DNA of 33,280 nt from Bacteroidales bacterium (GTDB lineage Bacteria; Bacteroidota; Bacteroidia; Bacteroidales; P3): assembly GCA_017545365.1 (NCBI GenBank), contig JAFWOP010000045.1, positions 1 through 33,280 on the forward strand, written 5' to 3'. The notes under the pieces were generated by a model. The model searched no databases. It was given only the letters and a program-made list of their open reading frames with translations, and had not been told where the DNA came from. Below, one piece after another: positions 25,431-32,949 of this stretch. The position numbers were made by a program, and so were the translations under genes. The number at the start of each line of letters is the position of its first letter. The first letter of the stretch is position 1.

Positions 25431-26414
25431 ATGACCCACGCCCCTAGACACACCATCCTCCTGCTGCTGCTCTTCCTCTGCCCCCTGCTGAGGGGGCAGG
25501 ACATACACTTCTCGCAGGTAGATGGCGACCCGCTGCTGCTGAATCCTGCCTACACTGGGTTCTACAACGGCATGGGCCGTTTCGGGGCCATCTACCGCAA
25601 CCAGTGGGTGTCTGTGAGCATCCCCTACCAGACCCTCGCACTCACCGGCGAGCTGGCACTCTGGCGGAGCAACACCCAGCGCAGCGGTTTCAGCATGGGA
25701 GCCTCGTTCTTCAGCGACCATGCGGGCTCGCTCCATTACGGGAGCACCTCCGCCCACCTCTCCGCCGCCTATTTTTTCGCACTCAACCGTAGGGGCAACA
25801 ACTACCTCTCCATCGGGGTGGACGGAGGCTATGCCCAATCGGGCTTCGACCCGTCGACGGCCGAGATGGAAGACCCGTCGGAACTCTTCGCCATACAGCA
25901 GACCCACTACCCCTTGTTGGCAGCCGGTGTGGCGTGGTACTGCCAGCCCAGCGGCGATTTCCACACCCGCATCGGGTTTTCGGTACGCAACATCAACCGT
26001 CCCAATATCTCCTACATGCAGCTCGACAACACCTACCTATTGCCCCGCTACAGCCTGACCCTGCATGCCGAATACCGCCGCTGGCAGAGCTGCTCCCTCA
26101 TGCCGGTGCTGCTCTTTCAGATGCAGGGGGAACATAGGGAATGGGTGTATGGCACCGACTTCAAATGGTACCTCATGGAAGGCGGCCACCACGAGGTCAG
26201 CCTCCGCGCCGGTGTGGCCTTCCGCCAGGCCGACGCTTTAATCGCCAACCTGTTGGTGGAGTATGACGCCTTCCTCTTCAATTTCTGCTACGACGCCAAC
26301 ATCTCAGGCCTCGCCACCGCCAGCCACGGCATCGGGGCCTTCGAACTGGGGCTGGTCTACCGCCTGTCCAAAGGGGCAAAAAAGACCAAAGCCCTCAAAT
26401 GCCAACCCTATTGA
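25431..26414 (+). CDS. PorP/SprF-family outer-membrane protein
   Basis: 327 residues. Signal peptide (HTILLLLLFLCPLLRG) followed by the family hallmark QDIHFSQ--GDPLLLNPAYTGFY (23-44). Many amphipathic strands follow, as in the PorP/SprF barrels associated with type IX secretion and gliding. Members often attach particular surface proteins, and work with OmpA-like partners. The OmpA/PD40 gene follows after 46 bp, and tsaD ends 15 bp upstream. No large T9SS cargo with a C-terminal sorting domain is seen near it in this window. The role in secretion is inferred from family only. Confidence 0.9.
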   Translation: MTHAPRHTILLLLLFLCPLLRGQDIHFSQVDGDPLLLNPAYTGFYNGMGRFGAIYRNQWVSVSIPYQTLALTGELALWRSNTQRSGFSMGASFFSDHAGSLHYGSTSAHLSAAYFFALNRRGNNYLSIGVDGGYAQSGFDPSTAEMEDPSELFAIQQTHYPLLAAGVAWYCQPSGDFHTRIGFSVRNINRPNISYMQLDNTYLLPRYSLTLHAEYRRWQSCSLMPVLLFQMQGEHREWVYGTDFKWYLMEGGHHEVSLRAGVAFRQADALIANLLVEYDAFLFNFCYDANISGLATASHGIGAFELGLVYRLSKGAKKTKALKCQPY

Positions 26415-26460
26415 GGGATGTAAGAACTATGAATTATGAAGTAAGAATTATCAACTTATC

Positions 26461-28056
26461 ATGAAAAGGATTTCGTTTTTCGCGCTATTGGCCACCGTGT
26501 CCCTCATAGGTGCTGTCCATGGTCAAAGCCACTATAAAGTAACCCATCTGGACAACACCATCAACACCACTGGCAGCGAAGCGGGTGCTGTGGTGGTGGA
26601 CGACAGCATCGTGCTTTACAACACATTGAAAGACCAGGAAAGCAGCCGGCTATACCTCATCGACTTCAACCCCACCCTCACCACCATCTACCAAGCGCCG
26701 CTGGCTCAGGACGGCACCTTGGGCAAAGGCGAATTGAACAATTGGGGGCTCAACGCCAACGGCATGAACAGCGGCAACGTGGCCTACGACCGCAAAAACG
26801 GCATCCTCTACTTCACCCGCAGCAGCCCCAACAGCGACATCACCCATATTTACTATTCCAAGCGGTCGCATAACCGCTGGGGCAAGGCACAGCCGCTGGG
26901 TGGCAACGTCAACCTCAAGGACTACTCCAGCACCCACCCTACGGTGGGTTATCTGCCCGACGGCAAAGTAATCCTCTACTTCAGTTCCAACCGCCCGGAC
27001 GGCTTGGGCGGCATGGACATCTGGTACACCCTGCTCATCCGCGAAGGACAACCGGGCAACTGCACCAACCTCGGAAGTCCTGTCAACACCGACAGCGACG
27101 AGGTTACCCCCTTCTACTGCAACGAGGAGGGCACGCTCTATTTCAGTTCCAACCGCGAAGGGGGGAGTGGCAAATTCGACGTCTACAGTTCCACTGGCTT
27201 CCGCAACAGCTGGCAGCTGCCCCAGTCGCTTGGGACCGAAATCAACAGCGCCTACGACGACCTCTTCTTCACCTTCCAGCCCTGCCGTTGCCGATGCCAG
27301 CAGGACACCGCCGACACTACCCACGAGGTCGAAGCCTGCGGCTTTCTGGCATCCAATCGTCCCGGCTCGTTCTACGCCACCGACAGCAACTGCTGCAACG
27401 ACCTCTACCGCTGGCAGCGGCTCCGCACCCTCGACATTCCTCAGCCCCCTGTCACACCCATCAACCATAGTGCCCTCGACCTCCTTCCGCTCAGCCTCTT
27501 TTTCCACAACGACGAGCCCAACCCACACACCCTCGACACCACCACCACACTCGACTACACTGCCACCTGGAAACAATATACCCAACGTCTGGATGAATAC
27601 AAAGGGGCACAGCCCAACCCCGCCGACTTCCACAAGCGCGACTCTGTGCAGAAGGCTGTAGACCTTTTCTTTGAGAATGAAGTCCGCCGAGGGCACTCTG
27701 ACATGCTCCAGCTCTTGCAGCTGCTCTATCAAGACCTCAAAGCCGGACATCACATCACCCTCACCATCGACGGTTTTGCAAGCCCCCTGTTCGAGGATCT
27801 CTACAATGTCAACATCTCCAAACGCCGCATCTGTGCCTTCCGTAACACCCTGCTCCGTTGGAACGACGAGGCCCTCCTACCCTTCCTCAACAACGGCAGC
27901 CTACGGCTGGAGACCGTCGCCCATGGTGCCGCCGACACCAACACCGTGGCCCCCACCGACCCCCGCCGCGACCCCAAGAGCGTGCGCTCGGTCTACAGCC
28001 TCGAGGCAGCCCGCGACCGCCGTATCGACATCATCGGTTACCGCACCACCAAATAA
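26461..28056 (+). CDS. OmpA-family protein with PD40 propeller repeats
   Basis: 531 residues. Signal peptide about 1-21 (MKRISFFALLATVSLIGAVHG). The middle part has PD40-like blades: NGILYFTRSSP, KVILYFSSNRPDGLGGMDIW, GTLYFSSNREGGSGKFDVY, CGFLASNRPG. A Cys-rich insert lies near 278-285 (CRCRCQ). From about 430 an OmpA-like peptidoglycan-binding domain follows: ITLTIDGFASPLFEDLYNVN, LSKRR-like NISKRRICAF, and RDRRIDIIG at the end. The layout is like that of PorE or SprE-type envelope anchors, without TPRs. It pairs with the PorP/SprF-like gene just upstream and probably anchors that protein to peptidoglycan. Confidence 0.85.
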   Translation: MKRISFFALLATVSLIGAVHGQSHYKVTHLDNTINTTGSEAGAVVVDDSIVLYNTLKDQESSRLYLIDFNPTLTTIYQAPLAQDGTLGKGELNNWGLNANGMNSGNVAYDRKNGILYFTRSSPNSDITHIYYSKRSHNRWGKAQPLGGNVNLKDYSSTHPTVGYLPDGKVILYFSSNRPDGLGGMDIWYTLLIREGQPGNCTNLGSPVNTDSDEVTPFYCNEEGTLYFSSNREGGSGKFDVYSSTGFRNSWQLPQSLGTEINSAYDDLFFTFQPCRCRCQQDTADTTHEVEACGFLASNRPGSFYATDSNCCNDLYRWQRLRTLDIPQPPVTPINHSALDLLPLSLFFHNDEPNPHTLDTTTTLDYTATWKQYTQRLDEYKGAQPNPADFHKRDSVQKAVDLFFENEVRRGHSDMLQLLQLLYQDLKAGHHITLTIDGFASPLFEDLYNVNISKRRICAFRNTLLRWNDEALLPFLNNGSLRLETVAHGAADTNTVAPTDPRRDPKSVRSVYSLEAARDRRIDIIGYRTTK

Positions 28057-28066
28057 CACCCTAGCC

Positions 28067-28681
28067 ATGAAGATACTCTGTGTTGTCCGCAACTATGCCC
28101 CTCATGCCAAGGAGATGAAGGCGACCCCTTCCGCCGAGCCATTTTTCTTTCTCAAACCCGACACCGCCCTCCTCGCCGACGGGCAGCCCTTGCAGTACCC
28201 CTCCTTCTCCCACGACGTGCAACACGAGATAGAGCTGGTGATCCGCATCGCCCACCCCTGTTCCAGATGCACACCCCAGGAGGCGCATCTCTACTACGAC
28301 GACATCACCCTTGGCATCGACTTCACCGCCCGCGACCTACAGCGCAAAGCCAAAGAAGAGCGCATGCCCTGGCTGCTGTCCAAAGGATTCGACGGCAGCG
28401 CCGCCACAGGACGCCTCATTCCCCTCAAAGAATTAGGAGCGAATGTCGACAACCTCAACTTCGCCCTCCTCCGCAACGGACGGACAGTTCAGCAAGGCAA
28501 CAGCCGCGACATGATATTCCCTATCGGGCAACTGATATCACACCTCTCTCAGTTCATCACCCTCAGTCCTGGCGACCTGCTCTTCACCGGCACCCCCGCC
28601 GGCGTAGGCCCCGTAGCCCCCGGCGACCAGCTCACCGCCCTGCTCGAAGGCCGGCTCCTCCTCTCCCTGCAAATAAAATGA
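28067..28681 (+). CDS. Fumarylacetoacetate hydrolase-family enzyme (acylpyruvase type)
   Basis: 204 residues, the short FAHD1-like form. Start at 28067 (MKILCVVRNYAPHAKE) follows the OmpA gene by 10 bp; the longer frame overlaps that gene and is rejected. Metal ligands: HEIELVIR (Glu54, Glu56) and GIDFTARD (Asp85). Other signatures: KAKEERMPWLLSKGFDGSAATG, DMIFPIGQLI-HLS--ITL-PGDLLFTGTPAGVGPV. Such enzymes hydrolyse acylpyruvates or decarboxylate oxaloacetate; the substrate here is unknown. Last gene of the plus-strand run; no clear terminator hairpin follows. Confidence 0.92.
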   Translation: MKILCVVRNYAPHAKEMKATPSAEPFFFLKPDTALLADGQPLQYPSFSHDVQHEIELVIRIAHPCSRCTPQEAHLYYDDITLGIDFTARDLQRKAKEERMPWLLSKGFDGSAATGRLIPLKELGANVDNLNFALLRNGRTVQQGNSRDMIFPIGQLISHLSQFITLSPGDLLFTGTPAGVGPVAPGDQLTALLEGRLLLSLQIK

Positions 28682-28767
28682 ATGCGCTAACGCGTTAATC
28701 AAATCAAGCATTCTAGTTTTTCCTTTCCCCCTCAAAAGAAAAGAAGGGCCCGGCCACCCCGAACCCC

Positions 28768-28806
28768 CTATAATCACTATAGTTACTATAGTAACTATAG
28801 CCACTA
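28768..28806. repeat. 9-bp tandem array CTATAGnnn at the left edge of the accessory island
   Basis: Units CTATAATCA, CTATAGTTA, CTATAGTAA, CTATAGCCA and a partial CTA. It lies just beyond the 3' end of the DUF6266-like gene. The same unit occurs at 32132-32173 and 32857-32890, on the other side of the island. Confidence 0.85.
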
Positions 28807-28814
28807 CCCACCCT

Positions 28815-29684
28815 TTAAATCGGGGCCGCCACGTCCTCGATGTCGGGCGTGAGGAACGCCTCGCCCTGCGTGCCGCCGTAGCTGACGACGGCCTTGGCGC
28901 GCTGTGCCGCGCTCTGGTAGTTGGGCAGGATGGCGTTGGTCACCAGGAAGCGCTGGGTCGACACCTTCGTGCCGCCCTGGGTCTTGCGGCTGTGGACGTA
29001 GGCGATGGCGCCGGTCACCGTCTGCCCTGCGCCCAGGTGGCCGTCCGCCACGCTGAAGGCCTCGGCACCCACCAGGTCGCGCAGCAGCGTCTCCTCGTCC
29101 GTGCCGTCGAGGGTCACCTCGAGGGCCAGGATTTTGACATAGGGCACCTGCGTGTCGCTGTTCACGCTCTGCGTGGCGATGAAGGCCGAAATCTGGTCGC
29201 CGTACTCATAGTCGCTGTTGTTGTTCACCACGGCGTCGCTGAAGGCCTTGAGGGTGGTGCTGGCGGTGATGCTCAGCGAGCCCAGCGCGATGTCCGTCAC
29301 CGCCACGTCGCCCGTGCCGCTGGTCACGGAGATGCTCGGCAGCGAGCCGCGGGTCACCTGGTAGGCCGCCACCACCGCACCGCCCTGTCGCGCCTCCCCC
29401 TTCGAGAGGTACACCGGCACGATGCCGAAGTTCGCGCTCACGAAGGCGTTGTAGTCGCTCACCCCGGCCCCCTTGCCCTCAAACGAAGGGTGCAGCTTGC
29501 CGCTGAAGGCGCGGTAGAGGTTGATGATGTTGGCCAGCTGCACGCGGCGCACCATCTGTGCGAGGGTCTTCGAAGTGTTGCGGGTCACCTTCTCGCTGGT
29601 GATGGTCCGCCCGTTCACCTGACGGATGGTCATGCCGCCAATCGAACCCGTCTGCTTTCTGAAAATACCAGTTAATATTGCCAT
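28815..29684 (-). CDS. DUF6266-like conserved Bacteroidales protein of unknown function
   Basis: 289 residues, start MAILTGIFRKQTGSIGGMTI. The N-terminal 'G-F-K--GSIG' repeated loop with a following basic 'NGRTI--EKV' and the later SDYNAFVSANFGIVPVYLSKGEA segment are like hypothetical proteins annotated DUF6266 in Bacteroidetes. There is no signal peptide and no catalytic motif. Codon use is strongly GC-biased and repetitive (long runs of GTC/GCC/ACC), unlike the AT-rich DNA directly upstream. Function unknown; an envelope or phage-like structural role are both guesses. It lies in the island bracketed by CTATAG arrays. Confidence 0.75.
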   Translation of the reverse strand: MAILTGIFRKQTGSIGGMTIRQVNGRTITSEKVTRNTSKTLAQMVRRVQLANIINLYRAFSGKLHPSFEGKGAGVSDYNAFVSANFGIVPVYLSKGEARQGGAVVAAYQVTRGSLPSISVTSGTGDVAVTDIALGSLSITASTTLKAFSDAVVNNNSDYEYGDQISAFIATQSVNSDTQVPYVKILALEVTLDGTDEETLLRDLVGAEAFSVADGHLGAGQTVTGAIAYVHSRKTQGGTKVSTQRFLVTNAILPNYQSAAQRAKAVVSYGGTQGEAFLTPDIEDVAAPI

Positions 29685-30195
29685 ACGCTTTTGTTTCTCT
29701 CCGCCGCCCGGTCCTTAGTCGGGTTGTTTAGTGGCGGAGGCTGTCTGCCCGGTTTCTGACTCCGTCCTGTTTTCGCCTCCAGATGCGAAGGCACGACGAA
29801 GGCATGACGAAGGCACTCTGTGTTGAAGTGGTGTGAAAGTTGTGATGTGTTATTCTTGGGCGCCTATTATAGTTATACAAAAAAAGGCCAAAATTAGGGT
29901 GCCACTTTTGAAAAAAAAAGTGGCATAAAGTGGCATATGATGACAATTACAATAACAATAGTGGGAGATATATGTGTCACCCCCTGGGGGGGTGAATTAG
30001 AATTCTAAATCTATATATTTATATATTTATATATAGATTTAGGCATCATTTTTGACGGTAGGAACACAAGGTAATTGTTATTGTTATTGTCATCACATAG
30101 TCGCAGTAGGTGTAAGTATTGCAATATCAACACTTTGTCAAAAAGCGGCATAAAGTGGCATATACCAAAATGCCCCTTTTTGAGGCTTTTTGGGG
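29685..30195. other. 511-bp palindrome-rich non-coding region
   Basis: No convincing gene. Elements: a GCCACTTTT / AAAAGTGGC hairpin (29901-29924); repeats of AAGTGGCAT (29918-29938) with a second copy of the pair at 30141-30162; a 23-bp inverted repeat TGATGACAAT... (29938-29960) against 30073-30095, 21 of 23 matching; TCACCCCC-TGG-GGGGGTGA (about 29977-29995); and a 38-bp AT palindrome with 14-bp arms starting CTAAATCTATATAT (30005-30042). The whole stretch is symmetric in places and AT rich. It could be a control region, an origin, or the scar of an integrated element. Confidence 0.7.
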
Positions 30196-31197
30196 TCACT
30201 TTCGACATTCACATTGCAGCATTTCCGCAATCGTTTTGAAACTCGCGGCAGCATCTGCAGCATCAGGTATTGTAGGTTGGAATACCAATCCGACCAGTTC
30301 TTGTTCGTAAATAGGCCTCAGAGATGCCCATACTGCCTCAAAATCTCTCAATAGCGGGGAGTCAGCCACTGTGCGAGATTGCCAGTCTTCTGGCTCCTTA
30401 AAACGAGCTTGATCTTCGGCAAGCAAATGATTAAAATCAACCACGAACTCTCCGCTCTCCAGATATGCTTTGCATACTTCATTCTGTAATAGGTAGTGCA
30501 AATCATAGAAATGGCGGATTTTTGAGCGAAGCCCACTTAGATAATCATTTCCCAAAGAGTGCCTTATCAGCGATACTATCTTCTCCGCCGCAGTTCGTTC
30601 CAAGTCAAGTACATTTATCTCAAACTCCGTTAGGCCGTATTGTTCCGTCAAGTCACCTCGTCCTTTTAGTAAAAGGAATTCTCTGAGCAAACAGCCTAGC
30701 TTTCGCTTTCGGTAAGGATACGGATTGGCAAAAGAGACTATCTCCAATTGTATCAAGCCAGGCTGTATTGAGCCTGATTCTTGGGCATTCGTAATATAGG
30801 GATAACGATAGAAAACCTTTCTGTATTTTGAGAATTTGCGAGTGTTGGGCATTTCCACTTCTTCAAGCCCATTAGACATAACCTTGTCAATGCTACCGAT
30901 TAACTTTTTGGTTTGGTTGTCTGTACGGTTGTCGTCAGAAATGATGGCAATATCGATGTCTTCCGAAAATCGATATCCCACACCACAGGCTTTTGACAAC
31001 GAAGTGCCACCCTTGAAAACAGCCAGTTTGGCGAACCTACTTTCTGCTAGCAGCTGCAAAGCTCGTGTCAACCAATAATCCTTCTCTAGCATCACCATAT
31101 TGATGCCTAGACCCCCTTCGCCGCCTTCTTTTTTCGGCTGTGCGGCGGCTAATAGAATATCGTTGAACAGTTCTTTGTTTTCGTGCAGATTCGTCAT
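30196..31197 (-). CDS. AbiEii-type nucleotidyltransferase toxin
   Basis: 333 residues. AbiEii/AbiGii toxins belong to the DNA polymerase beta-like nucleotidyltransferase family; characterised relatives act on tRNA, and some protect against phages by abortive infection. Motifs: VFKGGTSLSKACG at 60-72 and RFSEDIDIAI at 76-85 (GG-S and D-x-D metal site), followed by YRKRKLGCLLREFL and LDLERTAAEKIVSL. The start at 31197 is preferred: it is preceded by GGAGG and its ATGA overlaps the stop of the antitoxin gene; four codons more would be possible. DNA composition is more AT rich than that of the neighbours, suggesting transfer. Confidence 0.93.
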   Translation of the reverse strand: MTNLHENKELFNDILLAAAQPKKEGGEGGLGINMVMLEKDYWLTRALQLLAESRFAKLAVFKGGTSLSKACGVGYRFSEDIDIAIISDDNRTDNQTKKLIGSIDKVMSNGLEEVEMPNTRKFSKYRKVFYRYPYITNAQESGSIQPGLIQLEIVSFANPYPYRKRKLGCLLREFLLLKGRGDLTEQYGLTEFEINVLDLERTAAEKIVSLIRHSLGNDYLSGLRSKIRHFYDLHYLLQNEVCKAYLESGEFVVDFNHLLAEDQARFKEPEDWQSRTVADSPLLRDFEAVWASLRPIYEQELVGLVFQPTIPDAADAAASFKTIAEMLQCECRK

Positions 31198-31913
31198 ACA
31201 ATCCTCCAATTCCTCTTTGTTGGTAGCACACTTTCCGAAATGGGTATATCATAGCTGCTTGTCCAGTTCAACGAGCGTTTTAGCAGAGGTGCATCCATCC
31301 CTAATTGTTCAAACATAGCTCCCACTAAAGCCCTAACGTAATTGGTGTATCTTATGGCCAACAGCTCCATTTCTGAACGTCGCTCGTCTGTCAGCATTCG
31401 AATAAGCCCCATTATAGTCTTACAAGCTTCGTCGGGTGTTACTGCGGGAATCTCTCTAATCAGCAGAACTGCGTCCAGCAACCGTAGCAATTCCACATTC
31501 TCTTTGGTGATTATATTCTTCTGTGTCAAGAATCGCACTCTATATCCGTTGCGCATAAACGGTCTTCGATACGTGTTCGTGCCTATCAGAAGATCCTGTG
31601 TAATCTGTGTTGTCAACCCCATCTCGCTGAATGCTGCAGTTCCTGTGACGTACCCCACCATGATACCGTCTTTGGTTAGGAAATCCTTCACCAATTCGTT
31701 GTAGGCTGGGCCGACCGTTCCAAATATCGTTTTACGGGGTTTGTAATATTTCCCTTTCGTAGCTCGACAGATTTCTCCTTGTGCAGCCATACGACTAAGC
31801 AATTTGGCCAAAGCAATTTCCGATTTGCCTTCCAAATCGAAGTCTGCAAGAGAGAAAACGTATCCCTCTGGGAAAGTGTCTATCTTTGTTTTTATCTGAT
31901 TAGCAACTACCAT
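31194..31913 (-). CDS. AbiEi-type antitoxin (DUF6088-like)
   Basis: 239 residues. The N-terminal part reads like a winged helix (FPEGYVFSLADF, ALAKLLSRMAAQGEI-R--KGKYYKP), as in DUF6088/AbiEi antitoxins that bind operator repeats and repress the operon; the remaining two thirds resemble the AbiEi C-terminal domain that neutralises the toxin. The gene precedes and overlaps the AbiEii gene by 4 bp (ATGA), the usual order. A TATCTTTG promoter box and a 30-bp palindrome lie just upstream. Type IV toxin-antitoxin classification follows the family. Confidence 0.88.
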   Translation of the reverse strand: MVVANQIKTKIDTFPEGYVFSLADFDLEGKSEIALAKLLSRMAAQGEICRATKGKYYKPRKTIFGTVGPAYNELVKDFLTKDGIMVGYVTGTAAFSEMGLTTQITQDLLIGTNTYRRPFMRNGYRVRFLTQKNIITKENVELLRLLDAVLLIREIPAVTPDEACKTIMGLIRMLTDERRSEMELLAIRYTNYVRALVGAMFEQLGMDAPLLKRSLNWTSSYDIPISESVLPTKRNWRIV

Positions 31914-31942
31914 AGTCTTTTTTACATACTTATTTCACGGTG

Positions 31943-31985
31943 CAAAGATACGAAATGTCAAGTAATTTACGTAAAAAACTTGACA
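31943..31985 (-). promoter_or_regulatory. Promoter and palindromic operator of the AbiE pair
   Basis: TATCTTTG (31950-31943, minus) is the -7 box. Next to it lies a 30-bp palindrome: TGTCAAGT at 31956-31963 and ACTTGACA at 31978-31985 as outer arms, with TTTACGTAAA (31966-31975) in the centre and A/A spacers that are the only asymmetry. The palindrome covers the region upstream of the -7 box, where the -33 contact is expected. AbiEi antitoxins are known to bind inverted repeats in their own promoters, so this is a probable autoregulatory operator. Confidence 0.75.
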
Positions 31986-32060
31986 TTTTTTGTTTGTTGT
32001 GCGTGTAGTCAGGTATAAAAGAATTATTCTTCTCATGCTTACATCCCCCCATTAAGCCTC

Positions 32061-32117
32061 TATCAAAAATAATTCTTCCCCCAATCTCGAAAAAAGTCGT
32101 ATCTTTGCAAATCGAAA
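32061..32117 (+). promoter_or_regulatory. Promoter segment of the four-helix-bundle gene, copy 1
   Basis: TATCTTTG at 32100-32107 is the -7 box. About 57 bp (from TATCAAAAATAATTC through CTTTGCAAATCG) recur nearly unchanged at 32894-32949. The leader to the start at 32203 contains the CTATAG array. Confidence 0.7.
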
Positions 32118-32131
32118 ACAGTAAGTACTAT

Positions 32132-32173
32132 CTATAGTAACTATAGTCACTATAGTTACTATAATAGTCACTA
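32132..32173. repeat. 9-bp tandem array CTATAGnnn in the leader of the four-helix gene
   Basis: Units CTATAGTAA, CTATAGTCA, CTATAGTTA, CTATAATAG and a partial TCACTA. The array is transcribed if the promoter at 32100 is used, and it lies 30 bp upstream of the start codon. It is nearly identical to 28768-28806. Confidence 0.85.
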
Positions 32174-32202
32174 AAAAAGCAATCACAAACCCACCCACTG
32201 CC

Positions 32203-32862
32203 ATGCCCGACCATCAGTTCCAAGTCCTCAAGCGGCAGAAGCCTTGGCGACAGGCCTATTACTACCAGAAAGCGGAGACCCTCTATCAGATGACCTTCGT
32301 CTTCTGCCAGCGTTTCCTGCCTCCGCACGGCGACCGCACCGTCGACCAGATGGTGCAGGCGGCACGGTCGGGCAAGCAGAACATCGTCGAGGGCACCGAA
32401 GACGGCACCACCTCCACCGAGATGCACATCAAGCTGCTCAACGTGGCGCGTGCCTCCTTGCAGGAGCTGCGCGAAGACTACCGCGACTACCTCATCTCGC
32501 GGCAGCTCCCTCTTTGGACTGCCTCCCATCCCCGCTACGCCTCCATGCAGGCCTTCTGCAAGGCGCACAACCGGCTGGAGGACTACCAGCCCTATCTTGA
32601 GAAATGGAGCGACGAAGAGATGGCCAACGTAGCCCTCACCCTCTGCCACATGACCGACACCATGCTCAACCACAACCTGCAGGCCCTTGAGAAGGAATTT
32701 GTGGAGCAGGGAGGCATCAAAGAGCGCATGTATGCCGCCCGCACCGGCTACCGCCAGCAGCTGGACGCCGAGCTCGCCGCCCTCCGCGCCGAGAACGCCC
32801 GCCTGCAAGCCGAGAGCACCCGCCTCCGCACCCTCCTAAAAGAGAGAGGGATAGAACTATAG
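32203..32862 (+). CDS. Four-helix-bundle protein with C-terminal suffix (IVP-like family)
   Basis: 219 residues, mostly helical. Residues about 15-100 resemble the small four-helix proteins related to the 23S rRNA intervening-sequence protein family (KAETLYQMTFVFCQRF, DQMVQAARSGKQNIVEG, KLLNVARASLQELREDY). The following part (ANVALTLCHMTDTMLNHNLQ, GGIKERMYAARTGYRQQ) matches the 'suffix' seen in Bacteroidetes members. A coiled coil rich in Ala, Arg and Glu ends the protein (185-215). The family has no settled function; nucleic-acid binding is possible. A decayed relative lies at 15082-15489. The stop codon falls in a CTATAG repeat. Confidence 0.85.
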   Translation: MPDHQFQVLKRQKPWRQAYYYQKAETLYQMTFVFCQRFLPPHGDRTVDQMVQAARSGKQNIVEGTEDGTTSTEMHIKLLNVARASLQELREDYRDYLISRQLPLWTASHPRYASMQAFCKAHNRLEDYQPYLEKWSDEEMANVALTLCHMTDTMLNHNLQALEKEFVEQGGIKERMYAARTGYRQQLDAELAALRAENARLQAESTRLRTLLKERGIEL

Positions 32863-32890
32863 CAACCATATTCACTATAGTCACTATACC
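32857..32890. repeat. 9-bp tandem array CTATAGnnn at the 3' end of the four-helix gene
   Basis: Units CTATAGCAA, CCATATTCA, CTATAGTCA and a partial CTATACC. The first unit supplies the last codon (CTA) and the stop (TAG) of the gene. Confidence 0.8.
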
Positions 32891-32893
32891 CCT

Positions 32894-32949
32894 TATCAAA
32901 AATAATTCTTCCCCAATCCCGAAAAAAGTTGTATCTTTGCAGATTGAAA
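32894..32949 (+). promoter_or_regulatory. Promoter segment, copy 2, without a gene behind it
   Basis: Near-identical copy of 32061-32117, with TATCTTTG at 32932-32939. No gene follows before the IS end at 33140. It may have served a second gene that was displaced, or it may drive transcription into the IS. Confidence 0.65.

Noticed and set aside
29728..29946. 72-residue minus-strand frame in the palindrome-rich region
   Set aside because: It reads through the repeats and has low-complexity content; no family features.
30011..30208. 65-residue minus-strand frame after the AbiEii gene
   Set aside because: It overlaps the end of the toxin gene and runs through AT palindromes and an Asn run; more likely non-coding.
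28768..32890. CTATAG arrays as iterons of a plasmid origin
   Set aside because: No replication initiator gene is present, and the arrays lie in gene gaps of what looks like a chromosome; kept only as an open finding.
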